From Siphonodentalium dalli (lineage: Eukaryota; Mollusca; Scaphopoda; Gadilida; Siphonodentaliidae): 64,000 nucleotides of DNA. The DNA lies in contig CP136068.1 in assembly GCA_032622095.1 (NCBI GenBank), forward strand, positions 50,712,443 to 50,776,442, given 5' to 3'. Made by a program: the position numbers and the translations under genes. The notes under the pieces were generated by a model that was not told the DNA's origin, did not search any database, and was given only the letters and a program-made list of their open reading frames with translations. Positions 42,201 to 55,170 of this stretch are shown piece after piece (the stretch's first letter is position 1; the number at the start of each line of letters is the position of its first letter).

Positions 42201-43424
42201 GCCGCTTCTTATATTTTAAATAAGGCATCTCAATGATTTATAATTAGTGAATTCATGAATACAATGTCATTTACATACGCTATGATGTATATACACAGAC
42301 AGAAACAGTTGGACATGCAATAATAAAAAATAAAAAAGGTCCTTGTTTTGACGCAAATTTCCACCAGTCGTTTCGGAATTTCATGATATTCTATGTTAAC
42401 AATATATATTGGTATATTTCAAATTTGTCAACGAGGCGCCGTTCTGGGTCAACAAATTGGCGATGTGGTATGTCGCAAATTTCATCCCAATCTTAGATAT
42501 GTCAGAGAAATTGACGCACAGACTCAGTTCATGAGTGTTCATAGCTTCAAATGTGATTGTTTCAGTGAGCGTGAATAAGTTCTCATTTTTATCAAAATGG
42601 TTATGCGTCGATCGGAATAGCACTTTGGGATGCTCCTCAACTCATATCAAGCTTGGAAATCGATCCCAAATTTCGAACATGTTATGGTTCTAATCCGATG
42701 CATGACAACCTCATCTATACATAGCCCATGCAGACGACGATCACATATATCCAGAATCTACCCACCTCGGCTATAGGGGGGGGGGGGGGCTAAATGTGTT
42801 AATAAAGTTGTCTAGTTGCATGGTGTCATCATATGGGCCATAGATATGATATACACTATGTAGAGGAGATGTGCATCATAATTGATGAGCAATAATTCTG
42901 TAAAAATAGAGGATCTACAACTGGTCCCCAGTTTATAGCCGAATTACCAAAAAGACCAGTATATTAGGTCTGACCTGATATACTGGAGGCGTTTTGTAAA
43001 ATCCGCTATAAGCACGAGAGGTTGTATGCAGTCTCACTCCCCAACCTTTGTCAAAATATTCAACAGAGAAGAATTTCACACCTGACACAACATTAGTTGG
43101 AAATTTCACATCAACAATAGGTTGAAAATGTTCTTGTAGTTTGATTTCAAACAATTTATTGAGTGAAATTTATTGTTGTTCAACCAATATTCGCATATTT
43201 TCCTTCTTTTTGTCCAAATTTTGGACTGAAATGGGCATCAACATTTCCAACCTTATAGGCGGTGCCATGTTGGAAAGTTTGTGTCCTGGTCCCTCCCTCG
43301 TGGCCAGTAAAAACTGATATTAATTTTAAGAATACAATATTGTCCTACATTTGGTAAAAATTGTCATTAGTCAGAACTTTTCCAACCTATGTAGCTAGGG
43401 TGTCGGGTTTAAAATTTCCAAACA
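42201..43424. other. No recognisable gene; one poly-G tract
   Basis: A G13 run lies at about 42777-42789. Short overlapping frames on both strands are unsupported. Confidence 0.35.
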
Positions 43425-43640
43425 CTAGGAATGCTTGAGGCTAGTCTAGATGCTAAGATTTCGCGATTTTCGTGTCCAGATAAAACACTGCTTATTTGTA
43501 TAATGAAAACAATAGTTTAATACATTTGGTCAAAATTGAAATGAAATGGTCATCAGTTGACAATACCGGGGAGTATGAGGTTTGAAATTTCGCTTGAGGT
43601 CAGTATTGATGCTAGGATTTCGCGATTTTCTTGCTTAGTT
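43425..43640 (+). repeat. Two diverged direct copies, ~160-bp period
   Basis: 'gatgctaagatttcgcgatt' + 'ttcgtg' near 43450 and 'gatgctaggatttcgcgatt' + 'ttcttg' near 43609, with 'tttggtcaaaattg'-type sequence between. A third weaker piece is near 43670-43700. Confidence 0.65.
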
Positions 43641-44010
43641 TAGTTCTCTCAGACCGGGCCGACTATGGGTGTTATGATTTATGCAATTTTCATGTTAAGA
43701 TATATGAATATCTCATACTGGGTATATGCATAGGCTATGAGGCCTGAGCACTTATGTGTATAACCGTACTACAACGGGTGCAAGTGGAATTATTCAAAAC
43801 CTTATGATTCACGGGGGTGCATTTGAAATTTCGCAAGGTGGACACCCTCCCCAACGGACATCATCTAGCCACGTCCCCGAGCTTGCAGTGCGACTTCAAT
43901 ACCGCACGGCCACCACAAAGCTACCCAAAACATATGAAGCTCAATTCGCCGCTGTATTCCGACGTCACATGCACTTGGGAGTTAGGACAATATCATTATG
44001 GCCATATTAA
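43641..44010. other. No recognisable gene or element
   Basis: Two overlapping plus-strand frames (43756-44010 and 43817-44122) have no recognised domain and are not called. Confidence 0.3.
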
Positions 44011-44070
44011 TGTTGCTGTGTTAGAGGTACAAGTTATATGCCTGGGTTCGAATCCCACCCATTCAAACAA
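44011..44070 (+). mobile_element. tRNA-like B box, probable SINE-head relic
   Basis: 'gcctgggttcgaatcccacc' contains a consensus pol III B box. The A box is weak ('gtgttagaggtacaag') and no cloverleaf can be drawn, so a decayed SINE head is more likely than a tRNA gene. Confidence 0.4.
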
Positions 44071-44779
44071 AATACACATTATACATCGGCGCCTTATGTG
44101 TTATGTTATAATTATATGGTAGCTGGCATGTACACAGGGTAACGCTCGACATGTCTTGGAGACAAATACATATAATATGCAGCCGTAGGCGTGCCAACGC
44201 ATATATCATACACCTAACACAGCTACCTTAAAATCAGTCACCTATATATAGGCTATATATATGTGTACATGCGACATCGAAATACATCGGTCACTTTTAT
44301 GGGAATGATCGAATGCTGACCATCTCACCTAAAATCCCCAAATGGCTGTGATCAAATATCACCACTGGGACAGTAAACTGGTTTATCATATATAAATTAA
44401 AATATATGTTCCGAACTCCACAAATAGTTGTCAATTGAAAGTAGTAGATAAATGTGAATACCATTATGTCCCTTTTTGTAGTATTAAAAGCTGACAAAAA
44501 TATTTGGAATGATATCTCACATACAAAATCTAAGACATATACCATTTTTTGTTGGGTTACAAATGATTTTGATTTGAGAGTTCGGTTTCTTATAAGGCCA
44601 GAACGAATTGTAACCAATAAAAAATTAAAATTAAAATGTAAGATTCCTTTATATTCTGCATAAGTCCAGTTTGCTGGGGTTTTCAAATGCAATTGTTTTC
44701 ACTGATGGGTCAGCAAGAGTTTCACATATAATGCCAATCAAATTTGTGGGATCTTGGCATACCACGACATACTTCCTAG
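44071..44779. other. No recognisable gene or element
   Basis: Frames on both strands overlap each other without domain or splice support. The 8-bp left target site of the hAT-like element ends at 44779. Confidence 0.3.
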
Positions 44780-44895
44780 TAGTGATGCGGACCGGACCGG
44801 ACCGGATCACCCAAGGTGGTCCAATCAAGTACACATGCCTGGACCGGTCCAAAATTTTTGCAAAGGTAAAATGTTGTGCCGCCTGTTTAGGGCCA

Positions 44896-45310
44896 AAATG
44901 GAACCTCTCGTCCCAGATGGCCGCCAAAATGGCGGCCTAAACTCGAACATTTGAAGTTTTTGCCTAATATCTTAAAGATCAATTCCTGTTGTTTTGATAA
45001 TGGTTCAGACTGGCGACTTTGATTAGGCTTATTCATGTTAATTCAGCATTGGAGCAATGAAAGATACCATAAATGGGGTCCCAGACTCATCTACACCCTC
45101 AAAAATTCGATTTTACAGAACGCGGTATAAAATTCCACAAAACTCGCCATTGTGATTACAGTCATATATTAACAAGAAATGGACAGAACTGTACAATGTA
45201 AGTTGGGCATACCAATATCTATAAATACTCCAATTCAATGAAACCATAATTGGCGCTTTGTCTCAAAATGGCTGCCAAAATGGCGGTCAAAATATGGAAA
45301 ATGGCGGATA
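44896..45310. repeat. Left internal inverted arm of the hAT-like element
   Basis: 'aaaatggaacctctcg', 'gccgccaaaatggcggcc', 'attcagcattggagcaatga', 'gggtcccagactcat' and 'acattg'/'gttgggcatacc' are mirrored in order at 48170-48595. Arms are ~85% alike over ~415 bp. Confidence 0.8.
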
Positions 45311-47046
45311 TTGGTCACAGTGTCATTCAATCCATTATAAGTAGTGGCTGATGAATAAAATTGACAAAATAAATACGAATGTATACCTCTTTATGATGCC
45401 ATTATGCTAGCTCTATGTAAAGACTTAAAATCAGTACCAAAAATGCTGCCAAAATGGCCACCCGACGTGAAAAATACTGTTTTCTATCACTTCTGTTTAT
45501 CACTTGTTGCTGTCTGAACTGGGAAACAATGGGTATATTCTTCCAATGATCGTGTCAACTGATCATTACAGCAATGACATGTCTAATCGATTAGATAATA
45601 GTTTACTCCGGGCCTTCACTAATAAGTTATAACGAATGTGGTATGAAATTTAACCAAAATCGACTTTGGGGTTTTGGTCACATTTGATATTGAGGGATGA
45701 GCAGATCTTGTCTACAAAATAATTGATCGTTTCTTTTATTTGTGAACATTCCATCTCAAATAGACAAAAATAAACAATAACTTTTATCTAATATGGCTTC
45801 CAAAACGAAAATGGTAGACTCTGCCAGCTTATCATATAATGGACTGAAGTTGTGAGTGGTGGATGCAGTTGATAGTTGGCTAATATACATGTATGTGGCT
45901 CATATACATACAAACTATTCATTTTCAATCTTTTGGTGGCTTCCCGCGGGTTGACAAAATCTCGACGCATCGGTGCTATAATGTCGTAACTCCATTATGG
46001 CGGGAACGGAGTATTTGATACCATTGAAAAAATCCAATCCGATGGGCCAAACTGTCTTTGCATTTGGATGACAAATATTCGCACAAACCAGTGAAGCAAA
46101 TGTCGTATCTCCAGCGATCTTTACAATTATTCGTGCTATGAGGTCGTATGTCCAACAGCAGCCAATCGGACGCTTCAGGTTGTCCACGTGACATCTGTTT
46201 TGTGTTTGTGAATTCTAAAATGTGTGCTATATGGTAGTATCTCCATGCTAGTCACGTGATCATTTGGTGATTTAAATTTTGTGATTGTTCCACACATTTC
46301 TGTATGGTGATGCACATGGGTGAATTGTCATAGTGTAGAATAGGCACTCTTTAGTTCATAGACACATGCGATTGCCACCATATTTAGCTTAATCTGCATT
46401 TATTAGCACAAATTCATTACAGCACGGAAACGAATCGTCGCTGGCATACGCAAAATGTCATAACTCCAAACAAGCTATTTCTTTTTAAAAGAAAACGAGG
46501 GAGTAAACAGAAAACAATATGTGGTTCGATGAACAGCTAATGTCAGTTTCCATTGGGATAAATACAACAATACGCCATGCTTTGTCAACATTAGGAGAAA
46601 TGTTGTCTAAAACTTCAACCTTCAATTTCTCGGAAAGTTGAAAATGTGGGTTACATTATAGCACTGATGCGACGAAATATTAACTATTCGGGCTCGGCCA
46701 TCATTTTCCAGTTTCAAGCTGGGACTAAATGTAGCCCGTGGATTCCCCATTTCGACATGTAAGAAAGTAGTTTTACTCTGATCTCTTCCCAGATATCAAC
46801 TCGCCGGTAAATGTTGATCTCTTATGCTCTAGAAAATACGTGTACCAAATACATATCTGTATAAAGAAACTATCCCCATACATTGTTTACACATCGACTC
46901 CGTAAGTATGTGGGGTTTTCTTGGACAAGCGGGATTTTCAAACCTCGAAACCGTCCGTACCAACAATAAAAGTTAATAGGAAATGACGTTGGATGATGTA
47001 GGTCTAGAGTACGTCGTCCGCATGAAATAGTTTTCGTGTAATTAAT

Positions 47047-47574
47047 TTGCACATATTTCGTGCTCTGATTAGCATGGATGAACGCCTTATGTGGCAGTTT
47101 GATTGTCTAGCATCCGGAAAATATCATGTTCATTGTTCACATTTCTTAGACAAACATGTTGTTAATCACCATGTTCATGTTGCATTTATATCCAATGACA
47201 ACCTTGAAATACCAGTTCATCAAGCTAAATGGTTGATACCTTTACACATACGGGTCAGATCCAGCCGTGGCGCACATTGTGTCCACATATCATTGATGAA
47301 ATTCACTAAATGTGTAGAAGATATCGGTGCGTCTATCCACATGTATATACCCCACAGTCGCATGACACGGAAATGTCACATGGAGTGTGAAGGGTATACA
47401 ATGTATATATACGTGCGAATTTTCATTTTTCCTCTTGATATTGAAGAAAATAATTTTACTTTGAAACTCCCCAGCTCCGATAACCAACTTGCCCACCAAT
47501 TAAGTAAACCCCAGATTATTCGCTTTTCCCTCCTGTCCTTTACACTTTCGCCATCACTGGAAAACCCATTATAG
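47047..47574 (+). other. 175-codon open frame inside the hAT-like element, unrecognised
   Basis: The longest frame outside LINE and satellite DNA. The translation is His-rich in its first half ('KYHVHCSHFLDKHVVNHHVH') with several Cys, but I see no transposase, zinc-finger spacing or other family signature. It contains four in-frame Met and no obvious promoter or splice context. It may be a transposase relic or chance; a 69-codon frame opposes it. Confidence 0.2.
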
Positions 47575-48169
47575 CCTGATGCTTCCGGACTAGACCACCG
47601 ATGCCCATATATTTGATGTTCCGAATAGTCGTTATAAGTAGAAATATTGACACTGTGTTTTCAAATAATCCAGATTCGTAGCAATTTAATTTCTTTTTAA
47701 TTAATTTCCAGATAGTCCCTCGTAATAAGTGGACATCCTGTAGTATATACTGCTTAGTTGGAACATTACGGGCTGAACTGATTGTGGTAGTAGATTATTG
47801 GCAACATGTTTAATAGGTCTGTCATCGTTAGCTCACAACCGAAGTGTTGTTTCGGCTTTCCTCTGAGCAGAACTTAAATTTCGACAATTTTCGGTGGCCA
47901 TTTTGGTAGCCATCTTAGCAATTTGAATCGTGATTGGCTACTCACACCCACAAAAAACATTGATTTCAATCAATGATGTGTATTGGTGCCGAATTGGCGT
48001 TTTGTCGAATGGGTTTTCGTGATTAACTACATATTTGCCATTTTCATTATTATTGGCGACCATGTTGGACGCCATCTTGAATTCTGATTTTGGATATGTT
48101 ATATACGAGATTATCCAGCGTCGAATGACAACAAAACCACTTCTTTACCAATTCCTTATGGGTCTAACC

Positions 48170-48595
48170 CTCTGACGACCATTCTAAATATCTGCCATTT
48201 TCCATATGACCGTCATTTTAAGACAAAGCGCCAATTTGGCTTTCATTGAATTGGAGTATTTATAGATAATGGTATGCCCAACTTACATTGTACAGTTCTG
48301 TCCATTTTTTGTTGATACATGACTGGAATCCCAATGGCGATTTTTGTGGAATTTTATACCGTGTTCTGTAAAATCAAATTTTTGAGGGTGTATATGAGTC
48401 TGGGACCCCATTTATGGTATCTTTCATTGCTCCAATGCTGAATTAACACGAATATGACTGATCAATGTCGCCAGTCTGAACCATTATCAAACAACAGGAA
48501 TTGATATTTAAGATATTAGGCAAAAACTTCAATTTTTTGAGTTTAGACCGCCGTTTTGGTAGCCATCTGGGGCGAGGGGTTCCATTTTTTCTATA
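48170..48595. repeat. Right internal inverted arm of the hAT-like element
   Basis: The inverse of 44896-45310. It lies 970 bp from the right end of the element, whereas the left arm is only ~115 bp from the left end, so the arms are asymmetric. Further 'ccatcttg'-rich sequence (48700-48770) extends outside it. Confidence 0.8.
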
Positions 48596-49572
48596 GATAT
48601 GTGGCATAATACTTTACCTTCGCAAAAATGTTTACATTTGTATAAATATGTCAACATTTGTTCTCATTATGTCGAATTAATCTCAGTCAGAATATCTTTT
48701 GACTAAAGGAGGCCATGTTGGACGCCATCTTGGATCCTGAATTTTGCCCAACGCGGATTTTAGCGGACTTTGGATATGTTGTAGCAGAGATTGTCCCACG
48801 TTGAAGAACACCAAGATCGCTTCTTTACCAATTTCTTCTGGGTCAACCCCTTTCTTTGCGTACCACGACCACACTAGTTACTGAGTTCAGTGCATTGCAA
48901 TGAGTCCATATATGTCAAAACTTACATTGTTTGCCGATTGTATGCATCGTTGTCTGTCTCTGGTGGGATACACTGGGAACGATGCACGATAATAGTATTT
49001 CTAGTAATGCGAACATGCACTAATAAAGTGTATTGGACAGATATATAGCTTGGGCCATATAATGTGTTATAACCAATCTAACATAGCACTCAACTGATCG
49101 TGTGCATGATTCGTATCAGACTTATTTTCATTGAATTGAAATTTAAACGAAATAAACTCTACTGATAAAAATTATACAAAAGTGTACTGTAATATGACTA
49201 CTACATTAATATTGGAGTCTTGGAGATTGTGATGGCTGATTGTATAGTCCTGACAATTACAGTTATACACCTATGTACAACTACTATTGGATTAATGTGA
49301 CTGTCTTGTCTACAAAATACAAGATATTAATCACTTGAATGTGTAAATACATCGTTGCTAATTTATATGATGGCAAATACGCAATAATATTCGCGATAGT
49401 TTATTATAACTGAAGTAAAATAGTGGACCGGACCGGAGAGTACCAGACCGACGGCAAAAAGCGGTCCGGTCCGTTCCAGCGACACCCGGTCCGGACCGTG
49501 GTCCACCCCTGGACTGCGGTCCACCCCTGGACTGCGGACCAGACTGGTCCGGTCCGCATCACTAGTTCCTAG

Positions 49573-52500
49573 TCAGATCTAGAAAATAATGTATCCCCAC
49601 ATAATATATTTATTAATCAGTGCAGATGGTGGACACCTTCCAGTGATAATTTTCACCCAGAATATTGTCTTCCCCTAGTTTTCTGACATCATCAACTAAG
49701 ATATATTCCATTATTGGAGAGTGTTCATAAGAAATGCAATTCTTGACTATTTGTATTCTTTTATTATTAATTAATATATCATAATAATAGTCTTATCAAC
49801 AGAACACATATGCATGTACAATAAATATTTAGTACATCAATAATGAGCACACAAAGCTTTGAAACAATATTGAAAACAAAAAAATATATAAACACATTCA
49901 GTTATTTGTAGATAATATACATGTTGAAACATTGACACTATTATAAACCACAGACAAAAATGTCAATGACCATGTAGCTCAGCTTGGAGAGAGGTTAATG
50001 TCATACATTACAATGGGTTGAATTATTATGAAAAGTTTAAGTCATACCAGACGTTTACCTGAATAGCCATATAAAGTTTGGGATCAATTGGATAAAACAT
50101 GATGGATGAAGGGTATGCCAAAGTATTTATTTATTCAAAGAGCAGCCATGTTTCTGACCAAATATTGTTCAAATTTGATAGCTCCCATCTAGAAATGATA
50201 ACATTTTTCCGATAAATGTTGGCTGCAGAGTGTGGCAATGGATTCAATTAAGAAATCCAACATGTTTAACTAAATTTGGAAAACTTTGAAGACTTCCATC
50301 TAATGGTCAACCCACAGTTCCATATGAAGTTTAGGGGCGGTATGATAAGGAATGTGACATGTAGGATATGACAAAGAATTTAGTCGTGCAATTAGTAACA
50401 ACAATATGGCATCTGGTACCCATGTAAATCAACAAAATTCACATCTTGTGGCAATGCATGAAAAATCCATATAAACTTTGGTGACAATCGGATGAGAGAT
50501 GTGAACTGTTTGTTGTACTAATGGAAATTTATGATGGGCGGACAATGTTTGTGCTTGAATTTGTCAAGATGAGCTAAAGTCATATATCCATACCAAAACC
50601 ATTACACATGAGGTCTATTCATCACACTTTTATCCTAGATATCTAGATGGTTAATACTTAAGTTGTCAGTTGTTGGTTTCAGCAAAATAATTTTATACAG
50701 TTACACAGTGTTATTGACAGTGGAAGCGTCAGTGACACTACAGCTCAACTTGGAATTGGGATTATGCACTGGAATCTTTTGTGGGGAGGATTAACAAGCA
50801 CTATACCGGTATATTGTAAACAGTTTGGTGTCCTTTCTAACCAATGGTCACTTAGTGTGGTCTGCCTGTTGTTGAGTGTACTGCTTATTGCATACTTTTT
50901 GCCTACTGATTGTTTACATAGTTCAGCATTTGTTTAAGAACACAGATAACTAGCATGGCAATAACATGCAATTTACGCGATGATTTTAAGAACAAAGTTT
51001 GTCTATGATACAATATTCTTTTTGTTTACAGAAGTGTTAACAAATATGGCTATTTTAATAGCAATACTACTGATAACACTTAAGGTATCAGTAACATTGG
51101 CCTTTTCGGATATTAAAAGCACATAGTGTTCTAAACATACAACAATAACTAATGTGAACGAGAGGCGGATCACGATCTGCAGATGTTTAACACATACCTT
51201 GGCGACAGCTATGAGCTATTTTCATAAAACCTTACACAATCCTTTCCATGAGTGCAAAACTTTCAACAATTCAAGCCTTACTATTAAGTTCACAAGTGGA
51301 ATAACACTTATTGGGCACCTTGCTCACATTAACACAATGTTAACACAGATGTGGCTTTGATTTCAACCTATCAGTGACTCCAACACAGATATGTCTTTTT
51401 GAGTGATAAAGCTAATTAAACTCAATTAAAAGTGGGACAGTTTATAGCTGTTAAATACAAAATAGTTAAGAAATTAAGTAGATAAACACCATAGCAACTC
51501 ATGTTATCCGTTTATTACAATGGAACATGAGACATAACATATTGTGTTATTTTTTATTAATATATGTAGTATCATTGCTATTTTTTTTTTATTATGTTTT
51601 GTGTCGGCTGCATATTAAAAATTCATAACAACCTATTAATATTCCACAACTAAAAAAACAATCAATACCTGAACAACTATACAAGTGAGGAATGTATAGA
51701 CCTGGATATAAAATATGAATGCTAATGATTGGCTATAAAGGTTAGTTTTCTTCTAAGCTGATCATTGGAAAGATACAATGTTTGTAAACAGTTTAAATAT
51801 AATTAAAGTTATGGTTAATATTTTCAAAACCATTCGATCCGATACAAAATTCTATACAGGTGAAGAATGTGTCATGATTATCACAGATGTGATTATTTAT
51901 AGAGTGGTCATGTACAAAATATTTAGCTATCACATTGTGTCATCAGGATTGATGAAGGAAGTTAATATATTTAAGCAAATAAACCAAATGACCATCACTA
52001 TGCAGGTCAGGGGGTGTGTTATCATAAACCGTGCCATAACTATAAACATAATCAATGGAAATATTTGAGTTATCAAATTGGATAGTAAGGGGTTAGTCTT
52101 ACCCAAACTAATGAACTGATAAACACAGAGTAGTCAGTCTCAAGAATCCCAGCACTGTTAATATTATTCTGCAACCCAAATGCATTTAAGGGAATTTCAA
52201 AATAAGACATTTCCTCTAATGATGAATATTCAATTGGTCATGTATTGAAACACTGACTGAACCTGGCTCAAAGTGAGGGCGATAATTTAATATCGGTCTA
52301 TCAGATGATATGTGTCTATCAACTGGATTTTAATCAAAAAATGGAGAATGATCAAATAAAAAACATGAGAAGACCATATGATGTGTGTAGAGGGTTAATC
52401 ATTTTCGATGACATCATATGATGGAAGTAAGGAATGTGTGGAATAACTCTTTTCTAAGATATGACAACAGTGTCTTTGTAAACAATTAATGTACGTACCT

Positions 52501-53482
52501 GTTTCAACACAGAAAACAGAACTGGAATAAAGGGCTTTCAATTATAGTGTGATAGACGATAAAAAAGTCATCAGTAGTTACAAAGTACTATGGTTGTCCA
52601 TAGCTATATATTGTCTCACTCCAAACCACAGGCCTGTTGTGTCATGTTCTCTTCAAATTTCACAGTGCATGGCAAACAGGTATGAAATATTAAGGGCCAT
52701 AACTCTGTTGAAATATATTGTATCAAACCGATATTTGAACTTGATCTGTATTTAGTTGTCAGAAATTCATATACCAAATTTGGTGTCTATCAGATGAAAA
52801 ATGTTAGAGTCATCGTCAGGCTTGTATGAATTCTATTTAAAAACAAGAGTGTAAAGGGTTAACTAAACATTACCAAAATCCAATCCATACAGATAAAGAA
52901 CGTGCTAAGAAAGACGTAGGTATGAAATATCAGGCAGATCAGAAGAAAATTGTTTGACTTAGATGCATCAGATAGCATTTGTGTGCAGTGTTAGTTATTT
53001 TCTAAACTGATCAACTAATCAACACCAAAAACTATACAGGTGAGCCATGTATCATCATAAACCAGCATATATGAACACAATGGGTAAAATAATACATGAG
53101 TTATGGCATCGGATAGAACATGACCAGGTATGGATGGAAAGTGTTAATCATTTCTAAACTAACAACCGATCGATACCAAAAACTATACAGGTGAGGGGTG
53201 TGTCATCATAAACGCGCAATTAAATTTGAACATGATCCGATAAAAAATACTTGAGTGTTGAGTGTTTTGTTTATCGCTCACTATTTAATATCATTATACT
53301 ATACTACTATATGGAAATAACACTCCACCCCATGTTCAATTAGGAACAAGATATGTGTCCCACTGTTGTGAGTAAACATAAACATATAAATCAGGACTTA
53401 GCAAATAAAACTGAAATATATGGGTCACCCGACTCACCCTTTCCATGACTGGAGCTTCATGAAATTTTGAGAAAACCCTGTG
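49573..53482. repeat. Degenerate dispersed-repeat region, no gene
   Basis: AT-rich DNA with repeated phrases. 'gtcagtgacactacagctca' near 50729 and a diverged form near 49965 recur at 61.9 and 62.3 kb. 'gggccataactctgttgaaa' near 52693, followed by 'accaaatttggtgtctatca', is typical of old mollusc-type dispersed repeats. 'accaaaaactatacaggtga' occurs near 53023 and 53168. Frames of 60-96 codons are unsupported. Confidence 0.5.
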
Positions 53483-53541
53483 CCAATGCATGTTCACATA
53501 TATAAGGTAGCCTCACATATATAAGAGAATACATTGACCTA
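53483..53541. repeat. Decayed copy of the 67-bp palindrome family
   Basis: 'ccctgtgccaatgcatgttc' + 'acatatataagg' and 'cctcacatatataagagaat' + 'acattg' retain the outer arms. The centre is rearranged. Confidence 0.75.
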
Positions 53542-53749
53542 ACATAATTTCCTTGACCTTCAAAATCAGTTCATTCTCGTATATATATGAGAGGGTCCCT
53601 TTAATACTACACCAACACAGACCCTGTTATGAAAGGGTTCATACCAATACTAATAATAAAATGTCAAACTGTATTTGTTTTAGACAGTGGTCAAAACATT
53701 GGATTAAACTGCATTCATCCAAAGGTTCCAACCCACTATCTGCTAGCTA

Positions 53750-54627
53750 ATGGAGCGTTCCACAGAGGCCACGCCCACAGCGTAGTCCCGCCCAATGGCA
53801 ATTTATTAGAATATATTCGACCAATCAGATGCCGAGCCGGCCGCTGGCTGCGGAGATCTTTTCGACGCCATCTTTCTTCACCCTAATTTTGATATCCATG
53901 CATACATTCAGTGTTAAATTGGTTATATTCAAACAACTTTTTTGTTGTCAAATCATAATATACTGAGATTTGTATCTGCGGCATGATGTTACAAATTTAT
54001 CCGTGATTATAACAGTGTTTTTCGTTTAGCATGACACTTGTCACAATTTTCACATTTAATGGCAAAACGAATGTATGTTCTCTGGTTTAGATATATTAGA
54101 GTTCAGTGATCTGTCTGTTCTGGTCCGTATGCAATTTTTCTTCCAGAACCCTTGATCGATTTTAACCACATTTGGCGTGGTGCCAACTTATATTTTAAAC
54201 TAAATTTTTTAAACAAATAAAAATACTTTTGAATTTTTTTTTTGAATTTTTTAGCAAGAAGTTTCAATCTAAAAATCTAAAAAAAAAAATAAAAATTAAA
54301 TAAAAAAAATTAAATTTCAATTTTACTTTTTTTTTAATTTAAAAAACAATTATTATTTTGTTTTTGTTCAACAGCAGATCAAAGTTCAATCTAAAAAAAA
54401 ATAAAAAATTGAATCTCAATAATTTTTTTTAAATCAAACTGGTTAAAAGATCAAATTTGAACGAATCATATACATGAGTCTGTTTCAGCTAGTTAACATA
54501 ATGGCAGGTGCTAATGTGTTCACGTCGGAAATCGATCTCGGGTAACAGAAAATATTTATGTGGATAAAGTATTTTCACCCGTGGGCGGGACTACCGCTGT
54601 GGGTGTGGCCTCTGTGGAAAGCTCCAT
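53750..54627. mobile_element. TA-flanked inverted-repeat element, 878 bp, GC-rich ends
   Basis: Ends ATGGAGCGTTCCACAGAGG and the inverse CCTCTGTGGAAAGCTCCAT continue ~45 bp as 'ccacgcccacagcg' and 'agtcccgccc'. TA on both sides (53748-53749 and 54628-54629) fits a Tc1/mariner-type MITE. The left end holds two CCAAT motifs and a GC box. The core (54190-54430) is A/T homopolymer-rich. No transposase frame. Confidence 0.75.
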
Positions 54628-54949
54628 TAGTTTATAATGTGTTGCAGAGTGTCACCTGTATATAGTAAAGCCAGTGTATTGCCATATCTACATGCACACA
54701 TTGGAATGTCAAATAGCCTGTAAAACAACTGTAGTTAACAGAAGGAATTTAATATGCTGGGCAGGGATCTGGCTATATGGTGGGGTTGGATGGACATAGT
54801 TGATAATGGGAGATGATGGTGATGTGGTGTGACCAAAAAAAATTAAACTTCTATAACCAAAAAAAGTCAAATTAAAAATAAAAAACTTTAAAATTTATAT
54901 AGACTTTATTTCATTTAATTGAGCAAGGATTCCAATCTAATATTTTTAA

Positions 54950-55170
54950 AGAGTTATGTCCCTGGCTCTACTCCTATCATCCAAGGACCCTCCATACCAA
55001 ATATAAGCTGAAGAGGCCTGGTGGTTTTTTAGAAATTGTTTTAAGAATTACTATGATGGGAAAAAGCTGTGGTGCTGGCTTTGTAAGTATTTGACTTGAC
55101 AACCTTATTTTAACAAATCTGATAATGTGAGTCACACAGGGAACATCCACACCAAACATTCGGTCTTATG
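54950..55170 (+). repeat. Dispersed-repeat family 'ACCAAATATAAGC', copy 1
   Basis: 'ggaccctccataccaaatat' + 'aagctgaagaggcctg', then 'gaattactatgatgg' and 'gagtcacacagggaacatcc'. It is collinear with copies at 57.5 and 58.9 kb. Confidence 0.65.

Larger units (their letters stand above)
44780..49564. mobile_element. hAT-like DNA transposon, 4.8 kb, non-autonomous or decayed
   Basis: Inverted ends TAGTGATGCGGACCGGACC at 44780 and, inverted, at 49564. The flanks CTTCCTAG (44772-44779) and GTTCCTAG (49565-49572) match at 7 of 8 bases, fitting the 8-bp target duplication of hAT elements. TAGTGATG-type termini are common in that superfamily. GGTCC-rich sub-terminal motifs are on both sides, with a 'ccacccctggactgcggt' duplication near 49510. 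No hAT transposase (BED finger or dimerisation block) is recognisable in six frames. Confidence 0.82.

Noticed and set aside
44030-44060. tRNA gene around a perfect B box
   Set aside because: No plausible A box at the right distance and no cloverleaf.
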